NCBI GenBank assembly: GCA_037042185.1
Contig: JAXQJY010000021.1
Span: 620,001 to 684,000 of the forward strand
Direction: 5' to 3'
DNA length: 64,000 bases
Origin: Sordariomycetes sp. S80-01Y
Lineage: Eukaryota > Ascomycota > Sordariomycetes
Position 1 is the first letter of the stretch. Every line of letters starts with the position of its first letter. Shown here in pieces: positions 23,523 through 34,314 of this stretch. The position numbers and the translations under genes were made by a program. The notes under the pieces are model-generated. The model had not been told where the DNA came from and made no database searches. It worked only from the letters and a program-made list of their open reading frames with translations.

Positions 23523-24595
23523 ATGCGGCCCATCCTGACCCTCGTTACGGTCGCAGGTGTCGCCAGCGCCATGCTCGTCACGGAAGGCTCGCCTTGCTCG
23601 ACAAGCTGCGGCAATGTCCTGACGTCGACCGATCCGGAGGACATCGTCTGCGATCAGAGCCTGTACGATGAAACGGACGGCGAGCTATTCAAGACTTGCG
23701 TCGAGTGCGAGTTGACCAGTGACTATGCCGCGGACGGTCAATCAGACGCGCAATGGATGCTTTGTGAGCTCTCCCGACTCTGTGACGTTACCAACCTGCT
23801 GACCTGAGCTAGATAACTTGCGATACGCTGTATCGTACTGCGTCTTCGGCTTCCCCGAGAATAAAGATCTCGAGAACACGCCCTGTCGGACGTCCGAAGC
23901 CTGCGGGCCTTTCCAGGAAGCCATCCGCCACGAGAACCTTACCACTGACGACGTGGATAAGTACGACTACTGCGCTACGTGGCCTGTCACGGATCTGGAG
24001 CATGTTGAGGCTTGCCGTACGTGCTTGGAGCTTGACGAGCAGGAGTACCTCGCCAACTTTGTCACCACCCTCCAAGCGGGGTGCGAACAGCAACCTGCAG
24101 ACGGCGTGACGGTTGCCATCGAAGGAAACGTCTTCTCCACCGAAACCGTCACCGTAGCTGACCCGAGCTCGCAAGCGAAGATTGACCCGGCGTGGTTTGA
24201 CAACGGCCCTCTAAATGTTGGCGCCAAAGCCGGCATTGCGGCCGGTGGCGTAGTTGTCATCCTCTTTATCGCCGGATGCTGCATAGTTTGGCGCGGAAAG
24301 AGGAAGCGCCGGGCGTTTTTGAGAAACTACGAGGCGAAACAGGGTCGGAGCAAAGGCTGGCCTAGTCCGATCCAAACACAGGGGATGAAGGAAGTCAGCG
24401 ACACGCCACTCAGCCAGCGTCCTCTGCGGGCCTGGGATGACAGTCCCATGTCCCAGCAGAGCATGGGGGAGTTCCCCGGTCGATATTTCTCACCCTACTC
24501 GAGCCAGTACAACAGCCCCGTGTCCGCGAGCGATGCGGTCCTCATGGGGCAGCAGTGGCCTGCAGCCGCGTACCCGCAACCCCAACAACACCAGT

Positions 24596-24629
<34 letters not shown>

Positions 24630-24894
24630 CATCGGGCTCGCTCTCGGGGGCGTCGATACCGGCTCCGAGGGCAAAGGGAAGACCGCGGCGGAGGAGTACG
24701 AGATGCAGTTCGTGGACAACGGCTACCATGACCACAATGGGGTGAGCCCCGTGGGAGCTGGCGAGCAGAGGGAGGATTACTTCACCCATCGACAGCATGA
24801 GCGGTCCTACAGCGGGAGCTACAGGAACTTCAGTGCTGGGTCGATGAGGGGGGCGAACGGACCCGGAGATGGGGATCAGGGGTTGACAAGGTGA
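23523..24894 (+). CDS. 12-cysteine single-pass membrane protein, family copy B
   Basis: There are two exons: 23523-23763 and 23813-24894. The protein has 440 aa. A signal peptide (MRPILTLVTVAGVASAML) is followed by the same 12-cysteine ectodomain as copies A and C: SPCSTSC, DIVC, TCVEC, YCVFGF, TPC, EAC, YDYC, EACRTC, AGC. The membrane helix is at about residues 220-240 (AGIAAGGVVVILFIAGCCIVW), with a KRKRR stop-transfer stretch. The cytoplasmic tail carries Gln-rich sequence with ten consecutive CAG codons at 24598-24627. The first intron (49 nt, phase 1, at WML-Y) matches copies A and C; the second intron of those copies is absent, because YLANFVTTLQAGCEQ is read through. It is head-to-tail with thymidylate synthase. 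The function is unknown. Confidence 0.85.
24598..24627 (+). repeat. (CAG)10 microsatellite inside copy B
   Basis: Ten uninterrupted CAG triplets encode polyglutamine in the cytoplasmic tail. Flanking CAA/CAG codons extend the Gln-rich stretch. Pure triplet tracts of this kind are length-variable between isolates. Confidence 0.95.
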
Positions 24895-25362
24895 TGACTT
24901 TCGAGAGATACCAGCACGGAGTTTCGGATTCGGAAAGAATTATATACCTAAGGGTGCCTTTGAGCGCGGACTTCTTTCGCTAGCGATGACACTGCCAAAC
25001 CGGCAAATTTACATACCTTTCATGTCTTCAACTGCTTGGCCTCTTTACGTTGCTGACCCGACTTACATCCTGCAGCGTGTTCACCGCTGGGAGGTTCGAC
25101 GGCCAAGACCAGCCTCGCTACTCGGCGATTAGCGGCACGGACCCGGATCATGAGTGTACATTGGAAAGGAAAGAGGCAAATAATGCGCAAAGCGTCGAGC
25201 ACCCATGCGTCCCCAGCCACGTGATGTTCATGCTGGGCGATGGGTGACGATGTCGGGAGGAAATCTCGACGCGTCCCTCTGGCGGGGCACCACTTTACGC
25301 GCCTCACCCGCGTCGCCCTCCCAACCATCTTCCCGCAACAACACCACGAACAACCCCTCAAA
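24895..25362. promoter_or_regulatory. Region between copy B and the thymidylate synthase gene
   Basis: The ~470 bp presumably hold the 3' end of copy B and the promoter and leader of the thymidylate synthase gene. Two ACGCGt-like MCB words (acgcgt at 25269 and acgcgc at 25296) lie 70-100 bp before the start codon. MCB elements drive S-phase expression of such genes in yeasts; the role here is inferred. Confidence 0.4.
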
Positions 25363-26394
25363 ATGTCCTCAGCACAGCCCCTGTCGACCCTGAACGGATC
25401 GACTCCCGTGCAGAAGCCGCATGAGGAACTTCAGTACCTCGACCTCGTCAGGGAGATCCTCGACAATGGCGAACACCGTCCGGATCGGTGAGCCCCTCCA
25501 CGCGCCCTCCCGCCCATTCCATTCTAACTTCTGCAAAGGACAGGGACAGGCACATACTCCATCTTCGCCCCCCGACCGCTGAAATTTTCCCTGAACAAAA
25601 ACGGATCTCCGATCTTGCCGCTGCTCACGACGAAGCGCGTCTTCACAAAAGCCGTCATCGGCGAGCTCCTCTGGTTCGTCGAGGGCAACACATCCTCCCT
25701 CGCGCTGAACGAGGCGGGCATCAAGATCTGGGACGGCAATGGCTCTCGCGAGTTTCTGGACAGCGTGGGCCTGTCCCACCGCGAGGTTGGCGACCTGGGG
25801 CCCGTCTACGGATTCCAATGGCGACACTTTGGCGCCGAGTACGTCGACGCCAAGGCAGATTACACAGGGCAAGGCGTGGATCAGCTGGCAGAGGTGATTC
25901 ACAAGCTGAAGACCAACCCTTATGACAGGCGGATCATTCTCTCGGCGTGGAATCCTGCGGACCTGAAGAAGATGGCCCTGCCGCCGTGCCACATGTTTGC
26001 GCAGTTCTACGTTTCGTACCCCCGGAGCAAAAACGATCAGAGCAACGGCGGAGACAAGCCGAAAGGACACCTGCACTGCCAGCTGTACCAACGGTCCTGC
26101 GACATGGGTCTCGGGGTCCCCTTCAACATTGCAAGCTACGCGCTGCTGACGCACATGATTGCCCACGTGTGCGAGCTCGTACCGGGAAGCTTGACGCACG
26201 TTATGGGGGATGCGCACGTATACTGCGACCACGTCGAGGCTTTGAAGACGCAGCTCGAGAGGGAACCGAAGGAGTTCCCCAGCCTGGAGATTGGGAGGGA
26301 AGCCGGGGGCAGCATTGACGGGTGGAAGGTGGAGGACTTTGGGATCAAGGGGTATGAGCCGCACAAGAGCATAGCGATGAAGATGTCAGTGTAG
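25363..26394 (+). CDS. Thymidylate synthase
   Basis: There are two exons: 25363-25487 and 25539-26394. The protein has 326 aa and catalyses dUMP to dTMP with methylene-tetrahydrofolate (EC 2.1.1.45). Phosphate-binding Arg lies in [13 protein letters not shown] (junction of the exons). The catalytic cysteine is C192 in [12 protein letters not shown], preceded by [15 protein letters not shown]. The dUMP-binding [20 protein letters not shown] and [14 protein letters not shown] blocks are intact, and the protein ends in KMSV close to the classic terminal KM-A-V. A short fungal insert ([14 protein letters not shown]) lies between the catalytic cysteine and the QRS motif. All family-essential positions seem present. 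Confidence 0.97.
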
Positions 26395-26987
26395 AGGGCA
26401 ATGCTTGACGGAGCAGGGATTTGCTCAACGTGGTATACAATGTGGGCACATATGATAGACACGAGGATTCTGGACCGTTCGGTGTATCTGATGATTATGA
26501 AGGATATTCAACCTTGGACCAACTCCAACTCAGAGCACGGACTTTAAGGAATCGCGAATGAGGTGATTGGTAGTACGACAACAGGGTTGAAACAATGGTC
26601 ATGTCGCTCAATCGCAGTCTGGACCTCCTGCAACGTTTTCATTTGCCATATCAGACTCGCTGAGAATCGAGCTATGACGGAGTTCGAGACTGTCGACTCC
26701 ACTCGGCCGGCACGACGAATGTGGCGCGAGTGCTGTGGCTGCCGGACTTCCACCGACTGACGTGTCGTTGATTGGCTGGCGCCACACACGACGCCTGCCC
26801 CACACACAGAAGGCTCTCCCAGGGAAAAAAAAATTTGGAGGCTGTCCCTCGACCACCGTCAAACCTCACCGACGCATACCGATCGCACTTTTCCCTACGA
26901 CGCCATTGCGACTCCCATTCGAGCGCGTCGTATCTGCCGATCGGTCAGATCAACACATTTCCAGCAACGACCGAACCCGCCGCCACG

Positions 26988-28540
26988 ATGACGATGGACG
27001 TGGTCAAGAAGGTGGAGGAAGAGGAGTACTCCATCAAGCCCCAGGCCGTGACACCTACCATTGACACGAGCTCGTGGCCGCTGCTCCTCAAGAACTATGA
27101 CCAGCGTACGTAGCAGTGCTCGAAGGATGTGGCAAGATGGCTAACAATCGATTGCAGTGCTGGTGCGGACCGGCCACTTCACCCCGATCCCCAATGGCTG
27201 CTCGCCGTTGAAGCGCGACATCAAGTCGTACATCAGCTCCGGTGTTATCAACCTCGACAAGCCCTCCAACCCCTCCAGTCACGAGGTCGTCGCCTGGGTC
27301 AAGCGCATGCTCCGCGTCGAGAAGACCGGTCACAGCGGAACCCTCGATCCCAAAGTCACGGGCTGCCTGATCGTCTGCATCGACCGCGCCACCCGCCTCG
27401 TCAAGTCTCAGCAGGGAGCCGGAAAGGAGTACGTGGCTGTCATCCGTCTGCACGACAAGGTGCCCGGCGGCCAGCCCCAGTTCGCCAAGGCCCTCGAGCA
27501 GCTCACCGGTGCCCTCTTCCAGCGGCCCCCTCTGATCTCGGCCGTCAAGCGCCAGCTCCGTATCCGTACCGTCTTCGAGACCAAGCTCATCGAGTTTGAC
27601 AACGACCGCCACCTCGGTGTCTTCTGGGTCAGCTGCGAGGCCGGAACCTACATCCGTACGCTCTGCGTGCACCTGGGTCTGCTGCTCGGCGTCGGCGCCC
27701 ACATGCAGGAGCTGCGTCGCGTGAGGAGCGGTGCCATGGACGAGACGAAGCAGCTGGTCACCCTGCATGATGTGCTGGACGCGCAGTGGACGATGGACAA
27801 CACCCGCGACGAGTCGTACCTGCGCAAGGTCATCTCGCCCCTGGAGACGCTCTTGACCTCGTACAAGCGCGTCGTTGTCAAGGATAGCGCTGTCAACGCT
27901 GTGTGCTACGGTGCCAAGCTTATGCTGCCAGGTCTGCTCCGATACGGTATGTTCCCTGGTGTCACGGCGTGAGGAGAAGAGCTAACGTGTCACAGAGTCG
28001 GGCATTGAGCACCACGAGGAGGTTGTGCTGATGACCACCAAGGGCGAGGCCATCGCCCTCGGCATCGCCCAGATGTCCACCGTCGAGATGTCGACGTGCG
28101 ACCACGGCGTCGTCGCCAAGGTCAAGCGCTGCATCATGGAGCGCGACCTGTACCCCCGCCGCTGGGGACTCGGCCCCGTCGCCCAGGAGAAGAAGAAGCT
28201 CAAGTCCGACGGCAAGCTCGACAAGTTCGGCCGTCCCAACGAGTCCACCCCCTCCAAGTGGACGTCAGGATACAAGGACTACAGCGCCCCTGCCTCGACC
28301 GACGAGGTTGCCGCGGCCGCCGCGGCCTCGATGCCCGAGCCCAAGGCCCAGGAGACGGTCGTCTCGACCAAGATGGAGATCGAGCCCGCGGAGGAGCCCG
28401 ACAGCAAGAAGCGGAAGAAGGACAAGCACGACGGCGAGACGCCCGAGGAGCGCGCGGAGCGGAAAAAGCGGAAGGCAGAGAAGAAGGCCAAGAAGGAGGC
28501 CAAGAAGGGCAAGGCCGCGGCCGACTCGGATAGCGACTAG
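26988..28540 (+). CDS. cbf5: Cbf5/dyskerin H/ACA snoRNP pseudouridine synthase
   Basis: There are three exons: 26988-27105, 27158-27946 and 27996-28540. The protein has 483 aa. Cbf5 is the catalytic subunit of H/ACA snoRNPs that pseudouridylate rRNA. The N-terminal extension is followed by [15 protein letters not shown] and the TruB catalytic loop [14 protein letters not shown], with catalytic D103. [16 protein letters not shown] and [14 protein letters not shown] follow, then the PUA domain ([26 protein letters not shown], split by the second intron). The C-terminal ~90 residues are a Lys/Glu-rich tail with KKRKK clusters, typical of fungal Cbf5. Codon use is strongly biased to C-ending codons, as expected of a highly expressed gene. 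Confidence 0.97.
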
Positions 28541-29792
28541 GAACGTCGTGCCTTGCTCGAAGCCGTGCTGAAGAACTACAGGAAGGGGTTGCGATGATGC
28601 CTGCTCGGTAGTTGGGCGGTCGGTGTTCTCTCGTTGTCTGGTTCGTGCTCTGCTGTACCATATTAGTGTGGCACCCGGCGTTTTATGGCTGATGTTTTCC
28701 TGATGGGTGGTTTTGCGAATAGTCTTTGGGAATCACGAATTCGAATCTTTGTGGAACAGAACAACGGAAGCTTTCCCCTTCCCTGCCCCTTGCTCGTGTG
28801 ATCCGAGAGAAGCAGCACGGCCTGCTGCTTGCGGGAGGTGTCGCGGAGGAGGCGTCAGCCTCGGTAACGCACGATGCTCGTACGTGACGCTCGTCCACGT
28901 TGCGCAGACACGTTCCAGTAGCACGCCGTCTCGTGTCTCGGCCGCAGGTACCGGCGAGATGGACGTGGCCGTGCCAAGATTGCGAGTTGAGACAGCCCCT
29001 GCCCATCGTCATTCGGAGGTTTGGCGGCGGGGGTCTCGGCAAAGCGACGTGCTGCGTCAAGCAGCGCATACGGCACTGCGGGAGCGTGTCTGCCGCGTCG
29101 GACTGGCTAACAGTGGGTATCCAGACTCTCGGGAAGATCCCTTGCGTCACGTCAGGGCGATCTACATGAGCGGGAGACACTTGTTTCTCTCCAGCCTCGT
29201 ACACCGAAGACAGCGACGATAAGGTACCAGCATCAATCGATGACACGTCAAGTCCTCGAGATAGCAGTTGTAATCCTGTGCTTCGCATGCGATGTGGTGT
29301 GGTCCTGATTTCAAGGAAGACGATGCCCTGGTAGCCGTGGATTGAGCTTTGGTTGGCACCACGTCACAGATTGACTTACATCACCGGAATCAATGCAACT
29401 AACCCATCGTCCCTCTTACACAAGCACACGCAAGCCCTCAAGCCCCCAAAACTCCAAGCCCTAGGTTATTCCCGTCAGCCCCCGTTTCACAGTATGCATC
29501 AGTCCTGGAGCTTAACTCGGATGCGGCCATGATTCAGACGCTCTGGGAACCTGGCTCCCCAATGACGACCACCAGTCTCTACCTCTGCCCGCTGCATCTA
29601 CCCACCCGCTGTCTCTCTTATCGCCTGCGGCCGACCTGTCGTCGTTGTGAGACTGCATGAAGGGCATGGCTGTCTAATAATCTTGATCTGGGCGTCGTAA
29701 CACCTGCTCCATTCTTGGAAATCTCCTGGGGCGCCGACCTGTTGCCGGGAGGCCTGGTGAGCCACGTCTCGGATTTTTCTTAGGCTGTCGAG
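28541..29792. other. Intergenic between cbf5 and the GH43 gene
   Basis: About 1.25 kb have no supportable gene. Minus-strand open frames up to 201 codons exist at 28683-29288 but overlap open frames on the other strand and carry no family signal. Confidence 0.45.
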
Positions 29793-30959
29793 ATGGCAGA
29801 CAGAGGTATATCTTCAGAGAGAACGCCGCTCCTCGATGGGGGGGCGGTGGTCGAGCATAGAGAGCGAGTCGTGGACGCAGAAGAGCGCTGTTCGCACAGA
29901 AGACGGCTTCCTGCTACGTTCAAGACACGACGCTTTCAATATTTCTTCAGGATGAGCATCTTCTCGCTCGTCGTGCTCTTCGCGACCTATGTGGTCTACA
30001 CAGCCGCTGCCCCCCCGCTGGAAACCCGCCATCGACATGGACTGAGACTAGACGTCCTTCACGCTGAAGTGCCGATGCAGCCTGTGCTGCCGATGGACTT
30101 CCCCGACCCAACAATCATCCAGGATGAGGACGGCACCTGGCACGCTTTTTCTACCAACTCGGCCGGGAAGAACATTCAAGTCGCCAAAGCCAACGGCTTC
30201 GGTCCCCTCGGGGCATGGACGAGGCTCGACATTGATGCGCTGCCGGACAAATCCTGGACCAGCGGCAGAAACACCTGGGCGCCGGACGTCAAGCGCCTAG
30301 ACGACGGATCGTACATCATGTACTTCTCCGGTGAGCTGCCGGACAGCCACCAGCACTGCATTGGCGTCGCTCGCTCAGACAGCATTGCCGGCCCTTACGA
30401 GCCGTTGCCCGAGCCGTGGGCCTGCCCCCTTGAAGAGGGCGGCGCCATCGACGCAGCGGGCTTCTACGACGAAGACACCGGCAGACGATACGTCGTCTAC
30501 AAGATCGACGGCAACTCAAAGAGTGGCTTCTCGCCCTGCGGCACCGGTGTCGACGACCCTGACCTGAAGACGCCCCTCATGCTTCAAGAAGTTGAATCCG
30601 ACGGAATCACAAAGATCGGGAAACCGGTGGAAATCATGAACCGCATCGCCGCCGAGGATGGGGCCTTGGTAGAAGCACCCGAGCTCACGAAGCGGGATGA
30701 CGGCACGTATGTCCTGTTCTTCAGCAGCCATTGCTTCCAAGACCCCAGGTACGACATCAAGTACGCGTGGAGTAAACACATCCACGGGCCGTACGTGCGC
30801 GGGTCAGAGGCGCTGCTCAAGACCCCGGATTTCCAGCTGAATGGGCCTGGCGGTATGAGCTCGGGACGCACAAACAAGGGTGACGAGATCACGGCTTTTC
30901 ATGCCTATTGCCAGGACAAGGCTAGGTGTTTGTATATTACGAGGTACGGGGCGGCGTGA
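29793..30959 (+). CDS. Membrane-anchored glycoside hydrolase family 43 protein
   Basis: This single exon encodes 388 aa. The GH43 five-bladed propeller is shown by the catalytic base D105 in MDFPDPTII, WAPDVKRL, the pKa-modulating Asp D220 in GGAIDAAGFYDEDTG and the general acid E294 in LVEAPELTK. GH43 enzymes cleave arabinan, arabinoxylan or xylo-oligosaccharides. Instead of a cleavable signal peptide there is a ~50-residue hydrophilic basic N-terminus containing an ERTPLL dileucine-type motif, then one membrane helix at about 54-72. The predicted orientation is therefore type II, with the enzyme lumenal or extracellular. Substrate and subfamily cannot be fixed from sequence alone. Confidence 0.9.
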   Translation: MADRGISSERTPLLDGGAVVEHRERVVDAEERCSHRRRLPATFKTRRFQYFFRMSIFSLVVLFATYVVYTAAAPPLETRHRHGLRLDVLHAEVPMQPVLPMDFPDPTIIQDEDGTWHAFSTNSAGKNIQVAKANGFGPLGAWTRLDIDALPDKSWTSGRNTWAPDVKRLDDGSYIMYFSGELPDSHQHCIGVARSDSIAGPYEPLPEPWACPLEEGGAIDAAGFYDEDTGRRYVVYKIDGNSKSGFSPCGTGVDDPDLKTPLMLQEVESDGITKIGKPVEIMNRIAAEDGALVEAPELTKRDDGTYVLFFSSHCFQDPRYDIKYAWSKHIHGPYVRGSEALLKTPDFQLNGPGGMSSGRTNKGDEITAFHAYCQDKARCLYITRYGAA

Positions 30960-31672
30960 AAAGGGGCGGGTTTGGATGGAAAGCGCCTTGCCGCATTGTA
31001 TCTACCAATTTGTGCTTTCGAATGTCCATATTTGAAGAAATTAAAGTATAGCCATCCTCTGTGTGGAATCCGGGAAACGTAGCAATGTTCACAGAGGCGC
31101 CGCGATCTCGTCTGGGCGTTCGTGAGGTTGCATCCCAGACATCGCGACCTAAGCGCCCACCCCTGTCGCGGCGTTGAGGCAGTCCAACCACTGTAAGCGC
31201 CCACATCGCCTGTCCTCGTCGAGGCTCGACGTACGCCGCGCCATTGGCCGCACGCAAAACCAAACAACCGCCCGATGGCAATTCGGATTTCCCACAGTCC
31301 GTCGCACGAGACTGCCGAGATGTGATCGGGATCAAATGGGTAAGGCTTCGGCGTCTGTGCTGTGCTTCGGGTGCAGAAGCGCGGTCGCACCTCGAGATAT
31401 CGCGATCCCGTGTGGGGGAGACGACGCAGATATAGACCGAGTCCGCTCCTCGGATCTCATCTGCATTTTGCTTCTTGCTGTCGTCGTCTTTCTCGCCTCT
31501 TTCTTCATTCACTTCTCTGATCTGTGGCCTGGTTGCCATCCTGTCATTCATTCAACGGTGTCTGGACACTTATCGTTACTGCTGTACTAATTTTAATCTG
31601 ACAAACTCGCGTGTCAAGCTTTGAAACGACGATCTGCGTCATACTATACCCCATTCACTCTTTAAGATCATC
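30960..31672. other. Intergenic between the GH43 gene and copy C
   Basis: The 0.7 kb hold the GH43 3' UTR and the copy C promoter. Overlapping open frames on both strands (30905-31590) look like by-products of GC-rich composition. Confidence 0.45.
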
Positions 31673-33191
31673 ATGGCCGCCCGGATGTTGCTGGCCTCGG
31701 TGTGGGCGACCCTCTTACTCCAGGTCGTCTCAGCCCTGCAGGTCACACCCGGATCACCATGCTCGTCGTTCTGCATCGACGCACCCGAACTTGACGAAGA
31801 AGACCCCGAGTCCTCCAACACGGAGCCCGAGGACATTACCTGCCGAGACGACGACTACGCCAAGGAGGAGGCTGGGCAGAAGTTTCAGAGGTGCTTGACC
31901 TGCCTGCAGGACAGCGAATTCTCTCACGGCCACGAGAGCGACCAGCAATGGTTCTTCTGTAAGTGTTTGCTTCTTAACGCAAGAATCTTTCTGACTTTGA
32001 TGTAGACAACCTTCGGTACACTGTTGATTATTGCGTGCTCGGCTTCCCCAACGCCACGGATGTCGAGGTCGGCGGCCCTTGCGCGACGTCCGAGTCCTGC
32101 GGTGCGCTGGAAAAGGCTCTCAAAAATGGCATAATTGACCCAGCCTACTCCGAGCCTTACGACTATTGCGACGAGGACGATGGTGTCCTGCTTTCGGACT
32201 ACATGGACAACTGCCTCTCATGTGTCGGCGCCAGCAGCGGACACGCCTACCTCTCCAACTGTAAGCCACTCCCCTTTTCCGCAACGTGTTTTTGCTGAAA
32301 CGAGCAGTCCTTATCGCCATACAAGCTGGATGCGAGCAGCAGCCTGCCAACGGCATCATTGTCGGCCTCAACGACACGGTCTTCACGACTTCCACCGTCC
32401 AGATCGTCGATCCTTCGTCGATATCCGCATCCTCATCCGGTGATGCGTCCAACCTCTCCCCTCCCATCATTGCAGGCATTGTAATCGGCTCCCTAGTCGT
32501 TGTTCTGCTCGCGATGGGTTGCGGCTACATGCATTTCCGCAAGCGTAAGAACCGCGAGGCCAGGGCGCGAAGGGCGTCGCCCCTGAGCTTCCGATGCCAG
32601 ACTCACATAACCCCCAGAACGGCGACCTTTCCGCCGGGCGCCGAGGACCTTAACGAGAAACCCTTTGTTGATCCCGCGGCGGCCCTAAGCTCGAACCCGG
32701 TGAGGATGAGCGGCGCACAGGGGACCGGGGCCAGCGTCAGGACGGACGTGATCTCCACGCCGCAGATGGTTCACTCGCCAGGACAGTTTGCGGCACCTCC
32801 GGGGGCCCTCACGCGATCACCCGAGATGGATTTTACGACTCCTACTTCGACGACCTCTGTTAGATCGAATGCCCCTTTGCTGGCAACTTCGTACAGGCCC
32901 TACGTCCCTTCCGACTACGGCGTTCACGGCAATGGGCTTCCGGGCCTGGCAATTACCACGAACGAGGGCCTTCAGGAATCGCAGAACAGGGTCTTCTCGG
33001 GGTCGTCACCGTCTTCGACTGGCGGGCAGCAGAAGCTGAGGGTTGACACCCGGAGTCCATTATGGGAACGCCCTGGGGCGCAGCAGGCTACGCGGGATCT
33101 GACCAAGAAGAGAGCCTCGCCTGTGGGAATGCCGGTGTCGTGTCATAGTCTTCAGATGGAGTTTCCTCCGCCTCCTAGTTCGAGGCGTTGA
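31673..33191 (+). CDS. 12-cysteine single-pass membrane protein, family copy C
   Basis: There are three exons: 31673-31958, 32006-32260 and 32308-33191. The protein has 474 aa. A signal peptide (MAARMLLASVWATLLLQVVSA) is followed by LQVTPGSPCSSFC and the shared 12-cysteine pattern (DITC, RCLTC, DYCVLGF, GPC, ESC, YDYC, NCLSC, AGC). The membrane helix is at about 234-255 (IIAGIVIGSLVVVLLAMGCGYM), followed by RKRKNR. The tail is Ser/Thr/Pro-rich and predicted disordered. Exon 1 is exactly 286 nt, the same as in copy A, and both phase-1 introns (47 nt each, at WFF-Y and YLSN-F) match copy A. The ectodomain is closest to copy B in stretches such as GFPNATD/GFPENKD. The function is unknown. Confidence 0.85.
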
Positions 33192-34260
33192 GATACGGGT
33201 GGTTTCCGTGGATGCAGATATCCTGTTTGAGACGATAATACAGATGAATCCATGATCATGAGGCACACAAGCTATGTTATTTGACTCTTTTCTTATGAAT
33301 GACTGTGGCTCTTGCTCTCTCCTTACTCAAGCCTTGGAAAAGCGCTTGTATGTTGTAAGAAGCACCTATGTATGTGCTCATATATGCCAATCGAACCTTC
33401 ATGTTGACGTATACATTCAAACAGAAGTTATCCTCACGCGGCAGCTACCTACAACATATCTGAATTCGGCACTCTGGAGGTCATTTACGGCACGGCATTG
33501 AACAATCACTTCAGCAGAAGGTTGCGCCACGTTTCACGGTTGTTGAACCGGGGGTATGTGTGACCCTCTCGCGAACGGATCGAGAATCGTACCTGCCCAG
33601 ACCACCCTTGTTCAGAACTTCACTATTTCGGAATTTGAAAGCCTATTAGGGTTCAAAAGCCAGCGTGTGTATCTCTTTGCCCCCTGATACGGCGTGACGT
33701 GCATGAGCGGCCAGGCGGTTGAGCCCCTGAAAGATCGCGCCCAGGGGGTTAGGAATCTATCCACCTACCTAGGTATGGGCATGACTTTTCGTCCCTTCTA
33801 TTATGTTCTAGGTCACATGATTCCCCTTAAATCGCTTCACCACAAGAAGAAACTGCTTCAGTGTTTGCACAAAAATCCCTCCCCAGCTTCTCACCTCTTT
33901 CTTCACAACACCGCACCTCTTCTTCACCACACCTCCACCTCCTCACTACATACGCCTTCCCCGTCCCCAAATCTGCAAAGCCTTGCTGCAAAACAAACGC
34001 ATAAGTACGCAGTACTTTTTTATTAAGAAAGTTGACTTGCAGCTCTGAAAGCCACGCGCAATCGCTACTGGCAGCTCTGAAGCGATCGGTCTCCTTGCCT
34101 TGCAACGCACTCACAGCACAACACCACGTACACAGCAGTGAGTGTTTGATAATGTTTCATACGTCCAAAGATGCTTTAGCTTATAGAACGCGATAGAGAC
34201 CGAAATTTTGCACCGTAGGAGTGGCGAGCCACTCCTTACCCAGGCACAACAGACCTAGCT
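33192..34260. other. Intergenic, start of the gene-poor block
   Basis: About 1 kb, AT-richer than the DNA to its left. No protein family or RNA gene is recognised. The right end is probably promoter of the helicase-like gene. Confidence 0.45.
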
Positions 34261-34314
34261 GTAAGCCACAATTCTTGACTTAACAACATCCCCTGACCAT
34301 TTCTACAGACCAAG

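Noticed and set aside
25369-26364. 331-codon minus-strand open frame
   Set aside because: Antisense shadow of thymidylate synthase caused by strong codon bias.
28683-29288. 201-codon minus-strand open frame, with a 171-codon plus-strand frame over it
   Set aside because: Mutually overlapping, compositionally driven, no recognised motif.
30937-31551. 204-codon minus-strand open frame downstream of the GH43 gene
   Set aside because: It runs through the copy C promoter and the GH43 3' end, is rich in Arg/Asp without domain signal, and is overlapped by plus-strand frames.
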